Source: an uncultured Roseateles sp. (GTDB taxonomy: Bacteria > Pseudomonadota > Gammaproteobacteria > Burkholderiales > Burkholderiaceae_C). From it: DNA of 64,000 nucleotides. How positions within the stretch are numbered: the first letter of the stretch is position 1; the number at the start of each line of letters is the position of its first letter. Below are positions 19,813-27,602 of the stretch, in pieces. The translations under genes and the position numbers were made by a program. The stretch lies in the NCBI RefSeq assembly GCF_963422335.1, contig NZ_OY729424.1:3906001-3970000 (forward strand), written 5' to 3'. Below the pieces are notes generated by a model. The model was not told the origin of the DNA, ran no database searches, and saw only the letters and a program-made list of their open reading frames with translations.

Positions 19813-20289
19813 ATGGCTACTATTCCCATCACCAAAAACGGCGCCGAGCTGCTCAAGGAAGAGCTGCACCGGCTGAAGACCGTCGAGCGCCACGAGGTCA
19901 TCAAGGCCATCGCCGAGGCACGTGCCCAGGGTGATCTGTCCGAAAACGCCGAATACGAGGCCGCCAAGGACAAGCAGGGCTTCATCGAAGGCCGTATCCT
20001 GGAAGTGGAAAGCAAGCTGGCGGCGGCCCAGATCATCGACCCGAGTACCCTGGATGCCGGTGGCCGCGTGGTCTTCGGTGCCACCGTGGATCTGGAAGAG
20101 GAAGAGTCGGGCGCGGCCGTGACCTACCAGATCGTCGGCGAAGACGAGGCCGATCTGAAGAAGGGCAAGATCTCGATCGGCTCGCCGATTTCGCGCGCGA
20201 TGATTGGCAAGGAAGTCGGCGACGTGGCCGATGTGCAGGCCCCCGGTGGCGTGAAGCGCTACGAAATCATCCAGGTCCGCTATCTCTGA
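19813..20289 (+). CDS. greA: Transcription elongation factor GreA
   Basis: Binds the secondary channel of RNA polymerase and stimulates cleavage of backtracked RNA. The 158-residue length is the family norm. The N-terminal coiled coil (ITKNGAELLKEELHRLK to about residue 75) carries the tip acidic residues in GDLSENAEYEAAKD, and the C-terminal FKBP-like domain ends in VGDVADVQAPGGVKRYEI. ATG at 19813 matches the family start, with AAGG upstream. It follows carB, a common order in Burkholderiales, and precedes the DUF4149 gene by 24 bases. Confidence 0.96.
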   Translation: MATIPITKNGAELLKEELHRLKTVERHEVIKAIAEARAQGDLSENAEYEAAKDKQGFIEGRILEVESKLAAAQIIDPSTLDAGGRVVFGATVDLEEEESGAAVTYQIVGEDEADLKKGKISIGSPISRAMIGKEVGDVADVQAPGGVKRYEIIQVRYL

Positions 20290-20313
20290 AACGTCTCTGA
20301 ACCCTCTCTGACC

Positions 20314-20766
20314 ATGCTGCTGCCCCGTCTGCGCGGCCTGCTCAGCGCTATCTGGCTGGGGATTGTGCTGTGCGTGGCAGCATTTGCCGCGCCGGCTGCA
20401 TTTGCGGTGCTTGAACGTGCCGACGCCGGGCGCATGGTGGGCCGCTTGTTTGCGATGGAGGCGGCAGCCAGCCTGGCGCTGGCGATGCTGCTGATCTTGA
20501 TCGAGCGCCGCCTGACCCGCGATGAGCCCAAGGTCATCACGGCGGAGTTCCTGCTGGCCGCCGGCGCCCTGTTTTGCACCGTGGCCGGCTACTATGCCTT
20601 GCAGCCGCAGATGGAGGCGGCGCGGGCGGGGCAGGGCAGCCTGAGCTTTGGCGCCCTGCATGCCATGTCCAGCGGCTTTTTCGCCTTGAAGGGCTTGCTG
20701 CTGCTCGCGCTGGCATGGCGTGCCAGCGCGCTGCAGCCTACTGCTCCTGCACCGACGACTTCTTGA
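20314..20766 (+). CDS. DUF4149 domain membrane protein
   Basis: A 150-residue inner-membrane protein of unknown function with four hydrophobic spans (about residues 8-32, 45-62, 75-95 and 115-138). The pattern of the first span followed by AAPAAFAVLERADAGRMVGRLF fits the DUF4149 family. It is read in the same direction as greA, 24 bases downstream, with no ribosome site of note. Its last 29 bases overlap the 3' end of the convergent yhbY gene, an unusual tail-to-tail overlap. Confidence 0.75.
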   Translation: MLLPRLRGLLSAIWLGIVLCVAAFAAPAAFAVLERADAGRMVGRLFAMEAAASLALAMLLILIERRLTRDEPKVITAEFLLAAGALFCTVAGYYALQPQMEAARAGQGSLSFGALHAMSSGFFALKGLLLLALAWRASALQPTAPAPTTS

Positions 20767-21217
20767 CGCTGCCGATGCGTTTCTTGGCGCGCTTGATCTC
20801 GCCGCCCTGGGCCACTCGCTGGTTGCCCAGCACCTGGACCTTCTTCACCTGAGGGCGGTTGTTGCCGCTCTTGGAGAATTTGACGATCTTGACCGTGCGC
20901 GGACCGGGCTTGCGGTTTTCGTCCTCGGTGACCACCGGGTCGGGTATCGGCCGCCACAACACCAGCAGCTTGCCGATGTGTTGGATAGGGGCGGCACCGA
21001 GTTGATCGCACAATTGTGCGAACGCGGCCTCGCGCCCATCGCGGTCATCGGAGAAAACGCGCACCTTGATCAGGCCATGGGCCTTCAGGGCGGCGTCGAC
21101 TTCTTTGACGACATTGGGGGTGAGTCCATCGGAACCAATCATCACCACCGGGTCAAGGTGGTGGGCATCAGCGCGTTTTTCCTTGCGCTGGGCAGGGTTC
21201 AGTTGAATTGCAGACAT
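20738..21217 (-). CDS. yhbY: YhbY family RNA-binding (CRM domain) protein
   Basis: A small CRM-domain protein, 159 residues. Relatives bind the pre-50S ribosomal subunit and aid assembly. The CRM core spans about residues 8-95: RKEKRADAHHLDPVVMIGSDG, KEVDAALKAHGLIKVRVF and the signature IGKLLVLWRP. The C-terminal 60 residues are an extra basic tail rich in Lys/Arg/Val, absent from the 97-residue E. coli protein. The start at 21217 gives the family N-terminus. It diverges from rlmE, another ribosome-maturation gene, with only 20 bases between start codons, and its 3' end overlaps the DUF4149 gene. Confidence 0.9.
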   Translation of the reverse strand: MSAIQLNPAQRKEKRADAHHLDPVVMIGSDGLTPNVVKEVDAALKAHGLIKVRVFSDDRDGREAAFAQLCDQLGAAPIQHIGKLLVLWRPIPDPVVTEDENRKPGPRTVKIVKFSKSGNNRPQVKKVQVLGNQRVAQGGEIKRAKKRIGSVKKSSVQEQ

Positions 21218-21222
21218 ACCGC

Positions 21223-21229
21223 TATTATC
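21223..21229. promoter_or_regulatory. Shared divergent -10 core between yhbY and rlmE
   Basis: The 20-base gap 21218-21237 holds TATTATC. On the plus strand TATTAT (21223-21228) ends 9 bases before the rlmE ATG. On the minus strand GATAAT (21229-21224) ends 6 bases before the yhbY ATG. Both transcripts would have little or no leader. The -35 elements are weak: TTGAAT at 21203 for rlmE, and none clear for yhbY. Confidence 0.45.
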
Positions 21230-21237
21230 GACGCAGC

Positions 21238-21906
21238 ATGAAGATCGACACAAAAAGTAAGAAAGTCAATAAAGCCTGGATCAATGAGCACCTGTCGGAT
21301 GCCTATGTCCGCATGGCTCAAAAAGACGGTTATCGCGCCCGTGCGGCCTACAAGCTGAAGGAAATTGACGAGACCCTGCAACTGATACGGCCCGGCCAGG
21401 TGGTCGTCGATCTGGGTGCCACGCCCGGTGCCTGGAGCCAGTATCTGCGGCGTCGCTTCGCACCCAAGGAGGCCGGGGTGGGCGGTGCGGCGGTGGGTGG
21501 CCTGAACGGCACCATCATCGCGCTGGACATTCTGGAGTTCGAGCCCATCGAGGGTGTCGTCTTCATCCAGGGTGATTTCCGCGAAGAGTCGGTGCTGGCC
21601 CAGCTCGAAGCCGAGTTGGCCGGACGGCCTGTCGATCTGGTGGTGTCGGACATGGCACCCAATCTGTCGGGCATCGAAGGCGTGGATGCGGCGCGCATCG
21701 CCCACCTGGTGGAACTGGCGGTGGAATTCTCGGTCTCTCACCTGAAGCCCGAGGGCGTGCTGGTCAGCAAGGTGTTCCATGGCAGCGGTTACAGCCAGCT
21801 GAACGACTTGTTCAAGAAGGCCTTCAAGCGGGTCAAGGCGATCAAGCCCAAGGCTTCGCGTGACCGCTCGTCCGAGACTTTTCTGGTCGGCATCGGGCTC
21901 AAGTAA
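21238..21906 (+). CDS. rlmE: 23S rRNA (uridine-2'-O-)-methyltransferase RlmE (FtsJ)
   Basis: Methylates U2552 of 23S rRNA in the 50S subunit, a late assembly step. The 222-residue protein has the catalytic Lys in RAAYKLKEID, SAM motif VVDLGATPGAWSQYL, the catalytic Asp in VVSDMAPN, Lys in LVSKVFHGSG and Glu in RSSETFLV, the K-D-K-E tetrad of the family. ATG 21238 follows the TATTAT element by 9 bases. It precedes ftsH as in E. coli, but here a separate heat-shock type promoter lies between the two genes. Confidence 0.95.
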   Translation: MKIDTKSKKVNKAWINEHLSDAYVRMAQKDGYRARAAYKLKEIDETLQLIRPGQVVVDLGATPGAWSQYLRRRFAPKEAGVGGAAVGGLNGTIIALDILEFEPIEGVVFIQGDFREESVLAQLEAELAGRPVDLVVSDMAPNLSGIEGVDAARIAHLVELAVEFSVSHLKPEGVLVSKVFHGSGYSQLNDLFKKAFKRVKAIKPKASRDRSSETFLVGIGLK

Positions 21907-22004
21907 GGCTCGGCAGCGGTCGAAACTGCAACAAACGGCGTTGAGCCAGGTCAATGTGCGCAATCTCCCCCGTGCCGCAGGGGCATCGCCGGTGATTGCC
22001 CCTA

Positions 22005-22032
22005 CTTGACTGCAATAGAATCAACCCCATAT
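22005..22032 (+). promoter_or_regulatory. Heat-shock (RpoH/sigma32) promoter for ftsH
   Basis: CTTGACT at 22005-22011 and CCCCATAT at 22025-22032 are separated by 13 bases. This is close to the sigma32 consensus of CTTGAAA and CCCCATNT with 11-16 bases between. Transcription would start near 22040, about 60 bases before the ftsH start codon. Confidence 0.75.
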
Positions 22033-22101
22033 GCCGTGAACATGGCCGAAGTTGCATCGCAACACGGTCCGGCCGGCAATTGACAGGAACAAGGAGTCGC
22101 G

Positions 22102-24003
22102 GTGAACAATCAATGGTTCTCGAAGGTAGCTGTTTGGCTGGTGATAGCACTGGTGCTGTTCACCGTGTTCAAGCAGTTCGATCGAGGCGCGACCACGGGT
22201 AACCAGATCGGTTACTCGGACTTCCTGGAAGAAGTCCGCGCCAAACGTGTCAAGAGCGTGGTCATCCAGGAGGGCCCTGGCAATATCGAGATCAGTGCCG
22301 TCACCATCGACGACAAGAAGCTGCGCACCATCGGTACCTACACCGACCGCGGCCTGACCGGAGACCTGCTAGCCAGCAACGTCAAGTTCGAGGTCAAGCC
22401 CCGCGAAGAGCCTTCGCTGCTGATGAACATCCTGGTCAGCTGGGGCCCGATGCTGCTGCTGATCGGCGTATGGGTCTACTTCATGCGCCAGATGCAGGGC
22501 GGCGGCAAGGGCGGTGCGTTCAGCTTCGGCAAGAGCAAGGCCCGCATGCTCGATGAAGCCAACAACACCACCACCTTCGCCGACGTCGCCGGTTGCGACG
22601 AGGCCAAGGAGGAGGTCAAGGAGCTGGTCGACTTCCTGAAGGACCCGCAGAAATTCCAGAAGCTCGGCGGCCGCATTCCCCGCGGCGTGCTGCTGGTCGG
22701 CCCTCCGGGCACCGGCAAGACCCTGCTGGCCAAGGCCATCGCTGGCGAGGCCAAGGTGCCGTTCTTCAGTATCTCCGGTTCAGACTTCGTTGAAATGTTC
22801 GTCGGCGTGGGCGCGGCCCGCGTGCGCGATATGTTCGAGCAGGCCAAGAAGAGCGCCCCCTGCATCATCTTCGTCGACGAAATCGACGCGGTCGGTCGTC
22901 ACCGTGGTGCCGGTCTCGGCGGCGGCAATGACGAACGCGAACAGACCCTGAACCAGATGCTGGTCGAGATGGACGGCTTCGAGACCAATCTGGGCGTGAT
23001 CGTGATGGCTGCGACCAACCGTCCGGACATCCTTGACCCCGCCCTGCTGCGCCCGGGCCGTTTCGACCGCCAGGTCTATGTGACCCTGCCGGACGTGCGG
23101 GGCCGCGAGCAGATCCTGAATGTGCACATGCGCAAGGTGCCGGTCGGCCAAGACATCCGGGCCGACATCCTGGCCCGTGGCACGCCCGGCTTCTCCGGTG
23201 CCGATCTGGCCAATCTGGTCAATGAAGCCGCCTTGTTCGCCGCACGCCGCAGTGGCCGCGTGGTCGAGATGGTGGACTTCGAGAAGGCCAAGGACAAGAT
23301 CATGATGGGCCCTGAGCGCAAGTCCATGATCATGCCCGAGGAAGAGCGCAAGAACACCGCCTACCACGAGGCGGGTCATGCGCTGGTCGCCAAGCTGATG
23401 CCCAAGACCGACCCGGTGCACAAGGTGACGGTGATACCGCGTGGCCGCGCTCTGGGCGTGACCATGCAGCTGCCCGAGGGCGATCGCTACAGCCTGGACA
23501 AGGAGCGCATGCTCAGCACGATCTCGGTGCTGTTCGGCGGCCGTATCGCCGAAGAGGTGTTCATGCACCAGATGACCACCGGCGCCAGCAATGACTTCGA
23601 GCGCGCCACGGCGATTGCCCGAGACATGGTCACCCGCTACGGCATGACCGACGAGTTGGGCCCCATGGTCTATGCCGAGAATGAAGGCGAAGTGTTCCTG
23701 GGCCGCTCGGTGACCAAGACCACCAGCATGTCCGAAGAGACGATGCGCAAGGTGGACAGCGTGATCCGTCGCATCATCGACGAGCAGTACACGATTGCCC
23801 GCAAGCACATCGAGGACAACCAGGACAAGATGCACGCGATGGCCAAGGCCCTGCTGGAATGGGAAACCATCGATGCTGACCAGATCGACGACATCATGGC
23901 CGGCAAGCCGCCGCGCACGCCCAAGGACTGGGTGGCACCGCCTAACAAGCCGGACGGCACGCCGCCGGCCGTGACGGCTGGCAACGCACCTGCGGCAGCC
24001 TGA
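22102..24003 (+). CDS. ftsH: ATP-dependent zinc metalloprotease FtsH
   Basis: Inner-membrane AAA+ protease that degrades unassembled membrane proteins and regulators such as sigma32 and LpxC in relatives. The 633-residue protein has a first membrane span at about 6-22, a periplasmic domain, a second span around 105-125, Walker A GPPGTGKT near residue 200, Walker B IIFVDEIDAVG, the second region of homology, and the zinc site HEAGH at 422-426. The hydrophobic/Pro-rich C-terminus is variable. GTG at 22102 has AAGGAG upstream. The RpoH-like promoter at 22005-22032 predicts heat induction. A terminator follows at 24022. Confidence 0.97.
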   Translation: MNNQWFSKVAVWLVIALVLFTVFKQFDRGATTGNQIGYSDFLEEVRAKRVKSVVIQEGPGNIEISAVTIDDKKLRTIGTYTDRGLTGDLLASNVKFEVKPREEPSLLMNILVSWGPMLLLIGVWVYFMRQMQGGGKGGAFSFGKSKARMLDEANNTTTFADVAGCDEAKEEVKELVDFLKDPQKFQKLGGRIPRGVLLVGPPGTGKTLLAKAIAGEAKVPFFSISGSDFVEMFVGVGAARVRDMFEQAKKSAPCIIFVDEIDAVGRHRGAGLGGGNDEREQTLNQMLVEMDGFETNLGVIVMAATNRPDILDPALLRPGRFDRQVYVTLPDVRGREQILNVHMRKVPVGQDIRADILARGTPGFSGADLANLVNEAALFAARRSGRVVEMVDFEKAKDKIMMGPERKSMIMPEEERKNTAYHEAGHALVAKLMPKTDPVHKVTVIPRGRALGVTMQLPEGDRYSLDKERMLSTISVLFGGRIAEEVFMHQMTTGASNDFERATAIARDMVTRYGMTDELGPMVYAENEGEVFLGRSVTKTTSMSEETMRKVDSVIRRIIDEQYTIARKHIEDNQDKMHAMAKALLEWETIDADQIDDIMAGKPPRTPKDWVAPPNKPDGTPPAVTAGNAPAAA

Positions 24004-24021
24004 GCGCTGCCCGGGCCAAGG

Positions 24022-24043
24022 ACGGGGCTTAGGCCCCGTTTTT
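24022..24043 (+). terminator. Rho-independent terminator after ftsH
   Basis: ACGGGGC / GCCCCGT with loop TTAG (24022-24028, 24033-24039) followed by a five-T run (24039-24043). It lies 18 bases after the ftsH stop and 25 bases before folP, so it may separate or attenuate the ftsH-folP-glmM transcript. Confidence 0.8.
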
Positions 24044-24067
24044 CATTCCTGACCTCAGTGATTGGCG

Positions 24068-24943
24068 ATGTTCTGGCAGACCCGCAGATTCCGCATTGAC
24101 CTGAACCAGCCCCGCGTGATGGGCATCGTCAATGTGACGCCCGACTCGTTCTCGGACGGCGGCCAATGGGCCGACACCCGCCGCGCCTTGCAGCATTGCG
24201 AGCAGTTGGTGGCCGAGGGCGCCGACATCCTGGACATCGGCGGCGAGTCCAGCCGGCCCGGCGCGCAGGCGCTGTCGGTCGAGGAGGAGCTCGCCCGTGT
24301 GCTGCCGGTCTTGCGGGGCGCCCTGAGCCTGGGCCTGCCTGTTTCGCTGGACACCTTCAAGCCCGAGGTGATGCGCGCGGCGCTGGATCTGGGCGTGGAC
24401 ATCATCAACGACATCCATGCGCTGCAGCGGCCCGGGGCGCTGGACCTGCTGGCCGCACACGACAGTGCGGGCCTGTGCCTGATGCATATGCGTGGTGAGC
24501 CCGGCACGATGCAGACCTTGCTGGACTACCAGGACGTGACGGCCGAAGTCGGCGCCTTTCTGGCTGCACGCGCCCAGGCTGCCCGGGACGCCGGCATCGC
24601 GCCCGAGCGCATCGTGCTCGATCCCGGCTATGGTTTCGCCAAATCGCCCGAGCACAACTTTCGCCTGCTGCGTGAACAAATGCAGCTTTGCGCGCTGGGC
24701 TATCCGCTGCTGGCCGGCTGGTCGCGCAAAGCATCACTGGGCGCGGTGACGGGCCGGGCGGTGAGCGAACGTTTAGCGGGTAGCATTGCGGCCGCGCTGG
24801 CTGCGGTGGCCCATGGCGCCTGCGTCGTGCGGGTGCACGATGTGGCGCCCACGGTGGATGCGCTCAAGGTCTGGAGGGCCGCTGGTGCTCCACAGGGCCT
24901 GCCCGCCCATGACACGAATTCAGACGAGGACAAGAACACATGA
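24068..24943 (+). CDS. folP: Dihydropteroate synthase
   Basis: Condenses p-aminobenzoate with 7,8-dihydropterin pyrophosphate in folate synthesis; the classic sulfonamide target. The 291-residue protein has GIVNVTPDSFSDGG, DIGGESSRPGA, the substrate loops VSLDTFKPEV and IINDI, VLDPGYGFAKSPEHN and GWSRKASLG. ATG at 24068 is preferred over TTG at 24062; neither has a strong ribosome site. The stop overlaps glmM as ATGA, and the ftsH-folP-glmM order is conserved with E. coli. No resistance-associated change can be judged by eye. Confidence 0.95.
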   Translation: MFWQTRRFRIDLNQPRVMGIVNVTPDSFSDGGQWADTRRALQHCEQLVAEGADILDIGGESSRPGAQALSVEEELARVLPVLRGALSLGLPVSLDTFKPEVMRAALDLGVDIINDIHALQRPGALDLLAAHDSAGLCLMHMRGEPGTMQTLLDYQDVTAEVGAFLAARAQAARDAGIAPERIVLDPGYGFAKSPEHNFRLLREQMQLCALGYPLLAGWSRKASLGAVTGRAVSERLAGSIAAALAAVAHGACVVRVHDVAPTVDALKVWRAAGAPQGLPAHDTNSDEDKNT

Positions 24944-26274
24944 CACGCAACTATTTCGGCACCGACGGCATTCGAGGCACCGTGGGCCAGGCGCCCATCA
25001 CGCCGGACTTCATGCTGCGCCTGGGCCATGCCGTCGGCCGCGTGCTGCGCGGCACAACTCCCGGCCGCCCGCGCGTGCTGATCGGCAAGGACACGCGCGT
25101 CTCCGGCTACATGATAGAAGCGGCGCTGGAAGCCGGCTTTGCCTCGGCCGGCGTCGATGTCTGGCTGACCGGCCCGCTGCCGACGCCGGGCGTGGCCTAT
25201 CTGACCCGGGCGCTGCGCCAGGATCTGGGTGTGGTCATCAGCGCCTCGCACAACCCCTTTGCCGACAACGGCATCAAGTTCTTCTCGGCCGCCGGCCAAA
25301 AGCTGCCCGATGCCTGGGAGATCGAGGTCGAGCGGGTGCTGGCCGAGCCACCGGTCTGGGCCGACTCGGCCAGCCTGGGCAAGGCGCGGCGCCTGGAAGA
25401 TGCCCGCGGCCGCTACATCGAGTTCTGCAAGAGCTGCTTCGGCTCCGAGCTGTCGCTGCGCGGCCTGAAGCTGGTGATTGACGCGGCGCATGGTGCGGCC
25501 TATCACGTTGCGCCCGATGTCTTCCACGAGCTGGGTGCCGAGGTGATCTCGATCGGCGTCAGCCCGGACGGGTTCAATATCAATGCCGGCGTTGGCGCCA
25601 CGGCGCCGGCCGCGCTGGTGGCGGCGGTCAAGGAGCATGGCGCCGACTACGGCATCGCGCTGGACGGTGACGCCGACCGCCTGCAGTTCGTCGATCGCGA
25701 CGGGCGCCTGTTCAACGGCGACGAACTGCTGTACCTGATGGTGGCCGACCGTCTGAACCATGGCCTGGCCGTGCCCGGCGCCGTTGGGACCCTGATGACC
25801 AATATGGCCGTCGAGCTGGCCCTGAAGGCCCGCGACGTCGACTTCGTGCGCGCCAAGGTCGGCGACCGCTACGTGCTGGAGGAGTTGATCTCGCGCGGCT
25901 GGCAGCTGGGCGGCGAGGGCTCAGGCCACTTGCTGGCGCTGGACAAGCACACCACCGGCGACGGCATCGTCAGCGCGCTGCTGATCTTGCAGGCCATCTG
26001 CCGCAGCGGCCGCTCGATGGCCGAGCAGCTGCAGGACGTCAGTCTGTTCCCGCAGACCCTGATCAATGTGCGCCTGCAGCCTGGCCAGGACTGGAAGAGC
26101 AACGCCCGCCTGGCCCGGGAACAGGCCGAGGTCACCTCCGAGCTGGGCAACCGCGGCCGGGTGCTGATACGCGCCTCGGGGACCGAGCCGCTGCTGCGCG
26201 TGATGGTGGAGGCGAGCGACGCGGCCGTGGCCAAGCAGTCGGCGGAGCGTCTGGCCGAGGCGATCCGCGCCTGA
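24940..26274 (+). CDS. glmM: Phosphoglucosamine mutase
   Basis: Interconverts glucosamine-6-phosphate and glucosamine-1-phosphate on the route to UDP-GlcNAc for peptidoglycan and LPS. The 444-residue protein shows the N-terminal FGTDGIRGTVG, the phosphoserine loop ISASHNPFADNGIKFF (active Ser in SASHNP), the metal loop DGDADR, the sugar loop GGEGSGHL and the phosphate-binding RASGTEPLLRVMVE. It is coupled to folP by a 4-base overlap and ends at a strong terminator at 26299-26324. Confidence 0.97.
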   Translation: MTRNYFGTDGIRGTVGQAPITPDFMLRLGHAVGRVLRGTTPGRPRVLIGKDTRVSGYMIEAALEAGFASAGVDVWLTGPLPTPGVAYLTRALRQDLGVVISASHNPFADNGIKFFSAAGQKLPDAWEIEVERVLAEPPVWADSASLGKARRLEDARGRYIEFCKSCFGSELSLRGLKLVIDAAHGAAYHVAPDVFHELGAEVISIGVSPDGFNINAGVGATAPAALVAAVKEHGADYGIALDGDADRLQFVDRDGRLFNGDELLYLMVADRLNHGLAVPGAVGTLMTNMAVELALKARDVDFVRAKVGDRYVLEELISRGWQLGGEGSGHLLALDKHTTGDGIVSALLILQAICRSGRSMAEQLQDVSLFPQTLINVRLQPGQDWKSNARLAREQAEVTSELGNRGRVLIRASGTEPLLRVMVEASDAAVAKQSAERLAEAIRA

Positions 26275-26298
26275 GCCACGCAACCATCAACTGGTGGC

Positions 26299-26324
26299 AA
26301 GCCCGGCTCAGTCCGGGCTTTTTT
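26299..26324 (+). terminator. Rho-independent terminator after glmM
   Basis: AAGCCCGG / CCGGGCTT (26299-26306, 26313-26320) with loop CTCAGT, followed by a T run to 26324. It isolates the glmM transcript from the Pho-regulated pst operon. Confidence 0.88.
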
Positions 26325-26420
26325 CCGCCCGAATATTCTTTGTGACAACTCGGCGACGAATTGTGACAATGGTCTTTTCACTCTTGAGCAGGGGCTTCGG
26401 AGGTTCGAATATGACTATCG

Positions 26421-26454
26421 ATGTCACATCATTGTCATCATGGCCACCTACAGT
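26421..26454 (+). promoter_or_regulatory. Pho box and -10 element of the pst operon
   Basis: Two TGTCA repeats (26422-26426 and 26433-26437) are exactly 11 bases apart within 26421-26439, matching the PhoB box arrangement. TACAGT at 26449-26454 is a fair -10, placed 11 bases after the second repeat, where PhoB replaces the -35. The pstS ATG is 40 bases further on. Two inverted TGACA copies upstream (26343 and 26364) may be weaker sites. Confidence 0.78.
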
Positions 26455-26493
26455 GCAGGGCATTGACAACCCCTACACCGCGACAGGTGAATC

Positions 26494-27531
26494 ATGAAAA
26501 TTGCCCAACTTTCCAGCGTTTTGATGCTTTCGGCCACGATGACCCTGGCCGCCACGGCGCAAGCCCAGGACGTCACCGGCGCGGGTGCCAGCTTCCCCGC
26601 ACCGGTCTATGCCAAGTGGGCCGATGCCTACAACAAGGCCACCGGTGCACGCATCAACTACCAGTCGGTGGGCTCGGGCGCAGGCCTCAAGCAGATCCGC
26701 GCCAAGACGGTGGACTTCGGTGCCTCCGACATGCCGCTGACCGATGAAGAGCTGGCCAAGGACGGCCTGGTGCAGTTCCCCACCGTGATCGGTGGCGTTG
26801 TGCCCGTGGTCAATATCAAGGGCATACAGCCCGGCCAGATCAAGCTGACCGGCCAGCTGCTGGGCGACATCTATCTGGGCAAGATCGCCAAGTGGAACGA
26901 CCCCGCGCTGACCGCGCTGAACCCCGGCGTGCCGCTGCCCGACGAAGCGATCGCCGTGGTGCGCCGCGCCGACGGTTCGGGCACCAGCTTCATCTTCACC
27001 AACTACCTGTCCAAGGTGAATGCCGAATGGAAGGCCAAGGTGGGCGAGGGCGCTGCGGTGAACTGGCCCACGGGTGCGGGTGGCAAGGGCAATGAGGGCG
27101 TGTCGGCCTTTGTGCAGCGCCTGCCGGGCTCCATCGGTTACGTCGAGTACGCCTATGCCAAGCAGAACAAGATGTCTCATGTGCTGCTGAAGAATCTGGC
27201 CGGCGCCTTTGTCGGCCCTGATGATCTGAACTTCAAGGCCGCCGCCGCCGGAGCCGATTGGAACAAGACCTTCTACCAGGTGCTGACCGAGCAGCCCGGC
27301 AAGGAGAGCTGGCCCCTGACTGGCGCCACCTTCATCCTGATGCACAAGAGCCAGGACAAGCCGGTGCAGGCGACCAACTCGCTGAAGTTCTTCGAATGGG
27401 CCTACGGCAATGGCGACAAGATGGCCGCCGATCTGGAATACGTGACCCTGCCGGACAGCGTCAAGAACCTGGTGCGCAAGCAATGGGGTGAGATCAAGGA
27501 CGGCGCCGGCAAAGCGGTGGCGTTCAAGTAA
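26494..27531 (+). CDS. pstS: Phosphate ABC transporter substrate-binding protein PstS
   Basis: Periplasmic high-affinity phosphate receptor, 345 residues, with a signal peptide of about 24 residues (MKIAQLSSVLMLSATMTLA, cleavage after AQAQ). The mature start DVTGAGASFPAPVYAKWAD and the motifs SVGSGAGLKQI, FGASDMPLT and RRADGSGTSFIFTNYL make up the phosphate site of PstS. It is first in pstSCAB-phoU-phoBR and lies 40 bases after the predicted -10, so it should be induced by phosphate starvation through PhoB. A hairpin follows that may raise its message level over pstCAB. Confidence 0.96.
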   Translation: MKIAQLSSVLMLSATMTLAATAQAQDVTGAGASFPAPVYAKWADAYNKATGARINYQSVGSGAGLKQIRAKTVDFGASDMPLTDEELAKDGLVQFPTVIGGVVPVVNIKGIQPGQIKLTGQLLGDIYLGKIAKWNDPALTALNPGVPLPDEAIAVVRRADGSGTSFIFTNYLSKVNAEWKAKVGEGAAVNWPTGAGGKGNEGVSAFVQRLPGSIGYVEYAYAKQNKMSHVLLKNLAGAFVGPDDLNFKAAAAGADWNKTFYQVLTEQPGKESWPLTGATFILMHKSQDKPVQATNSLKFFEWAYGNGDKMAADLEYVTLPDSVKNLVRKQWGEIKDGAGKAVAFK

Positions 27532-27558
27532 GACGACGGATCCCACCGTATCAAGCAG

Positions 27559-27584
27559 GCCTGCCCGGCTGAGCCGGGTCGGCC
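27559..27584 (+). other. Intergenic hairpin between pstS and pstC
   Basis: CCCGGC / GCCGGG with loop TGA (27564-27569, 27573-27578), extended by GGCC/GGCC outer arms with mismatches. It lacks a T run, so it probably stabilises the pstS message or slows read-through rather than terminating. Confidence 0.5.
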
Positions 27585-27602
27585 CATCAACGAGGACAGG
27601 CC

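Noticed and set aside
22780..23835. Minus-strand frame opposite ftsH
   Set aside because: His/Gly/Ala-rich antisense frame without motifs, opposite a certain gene.
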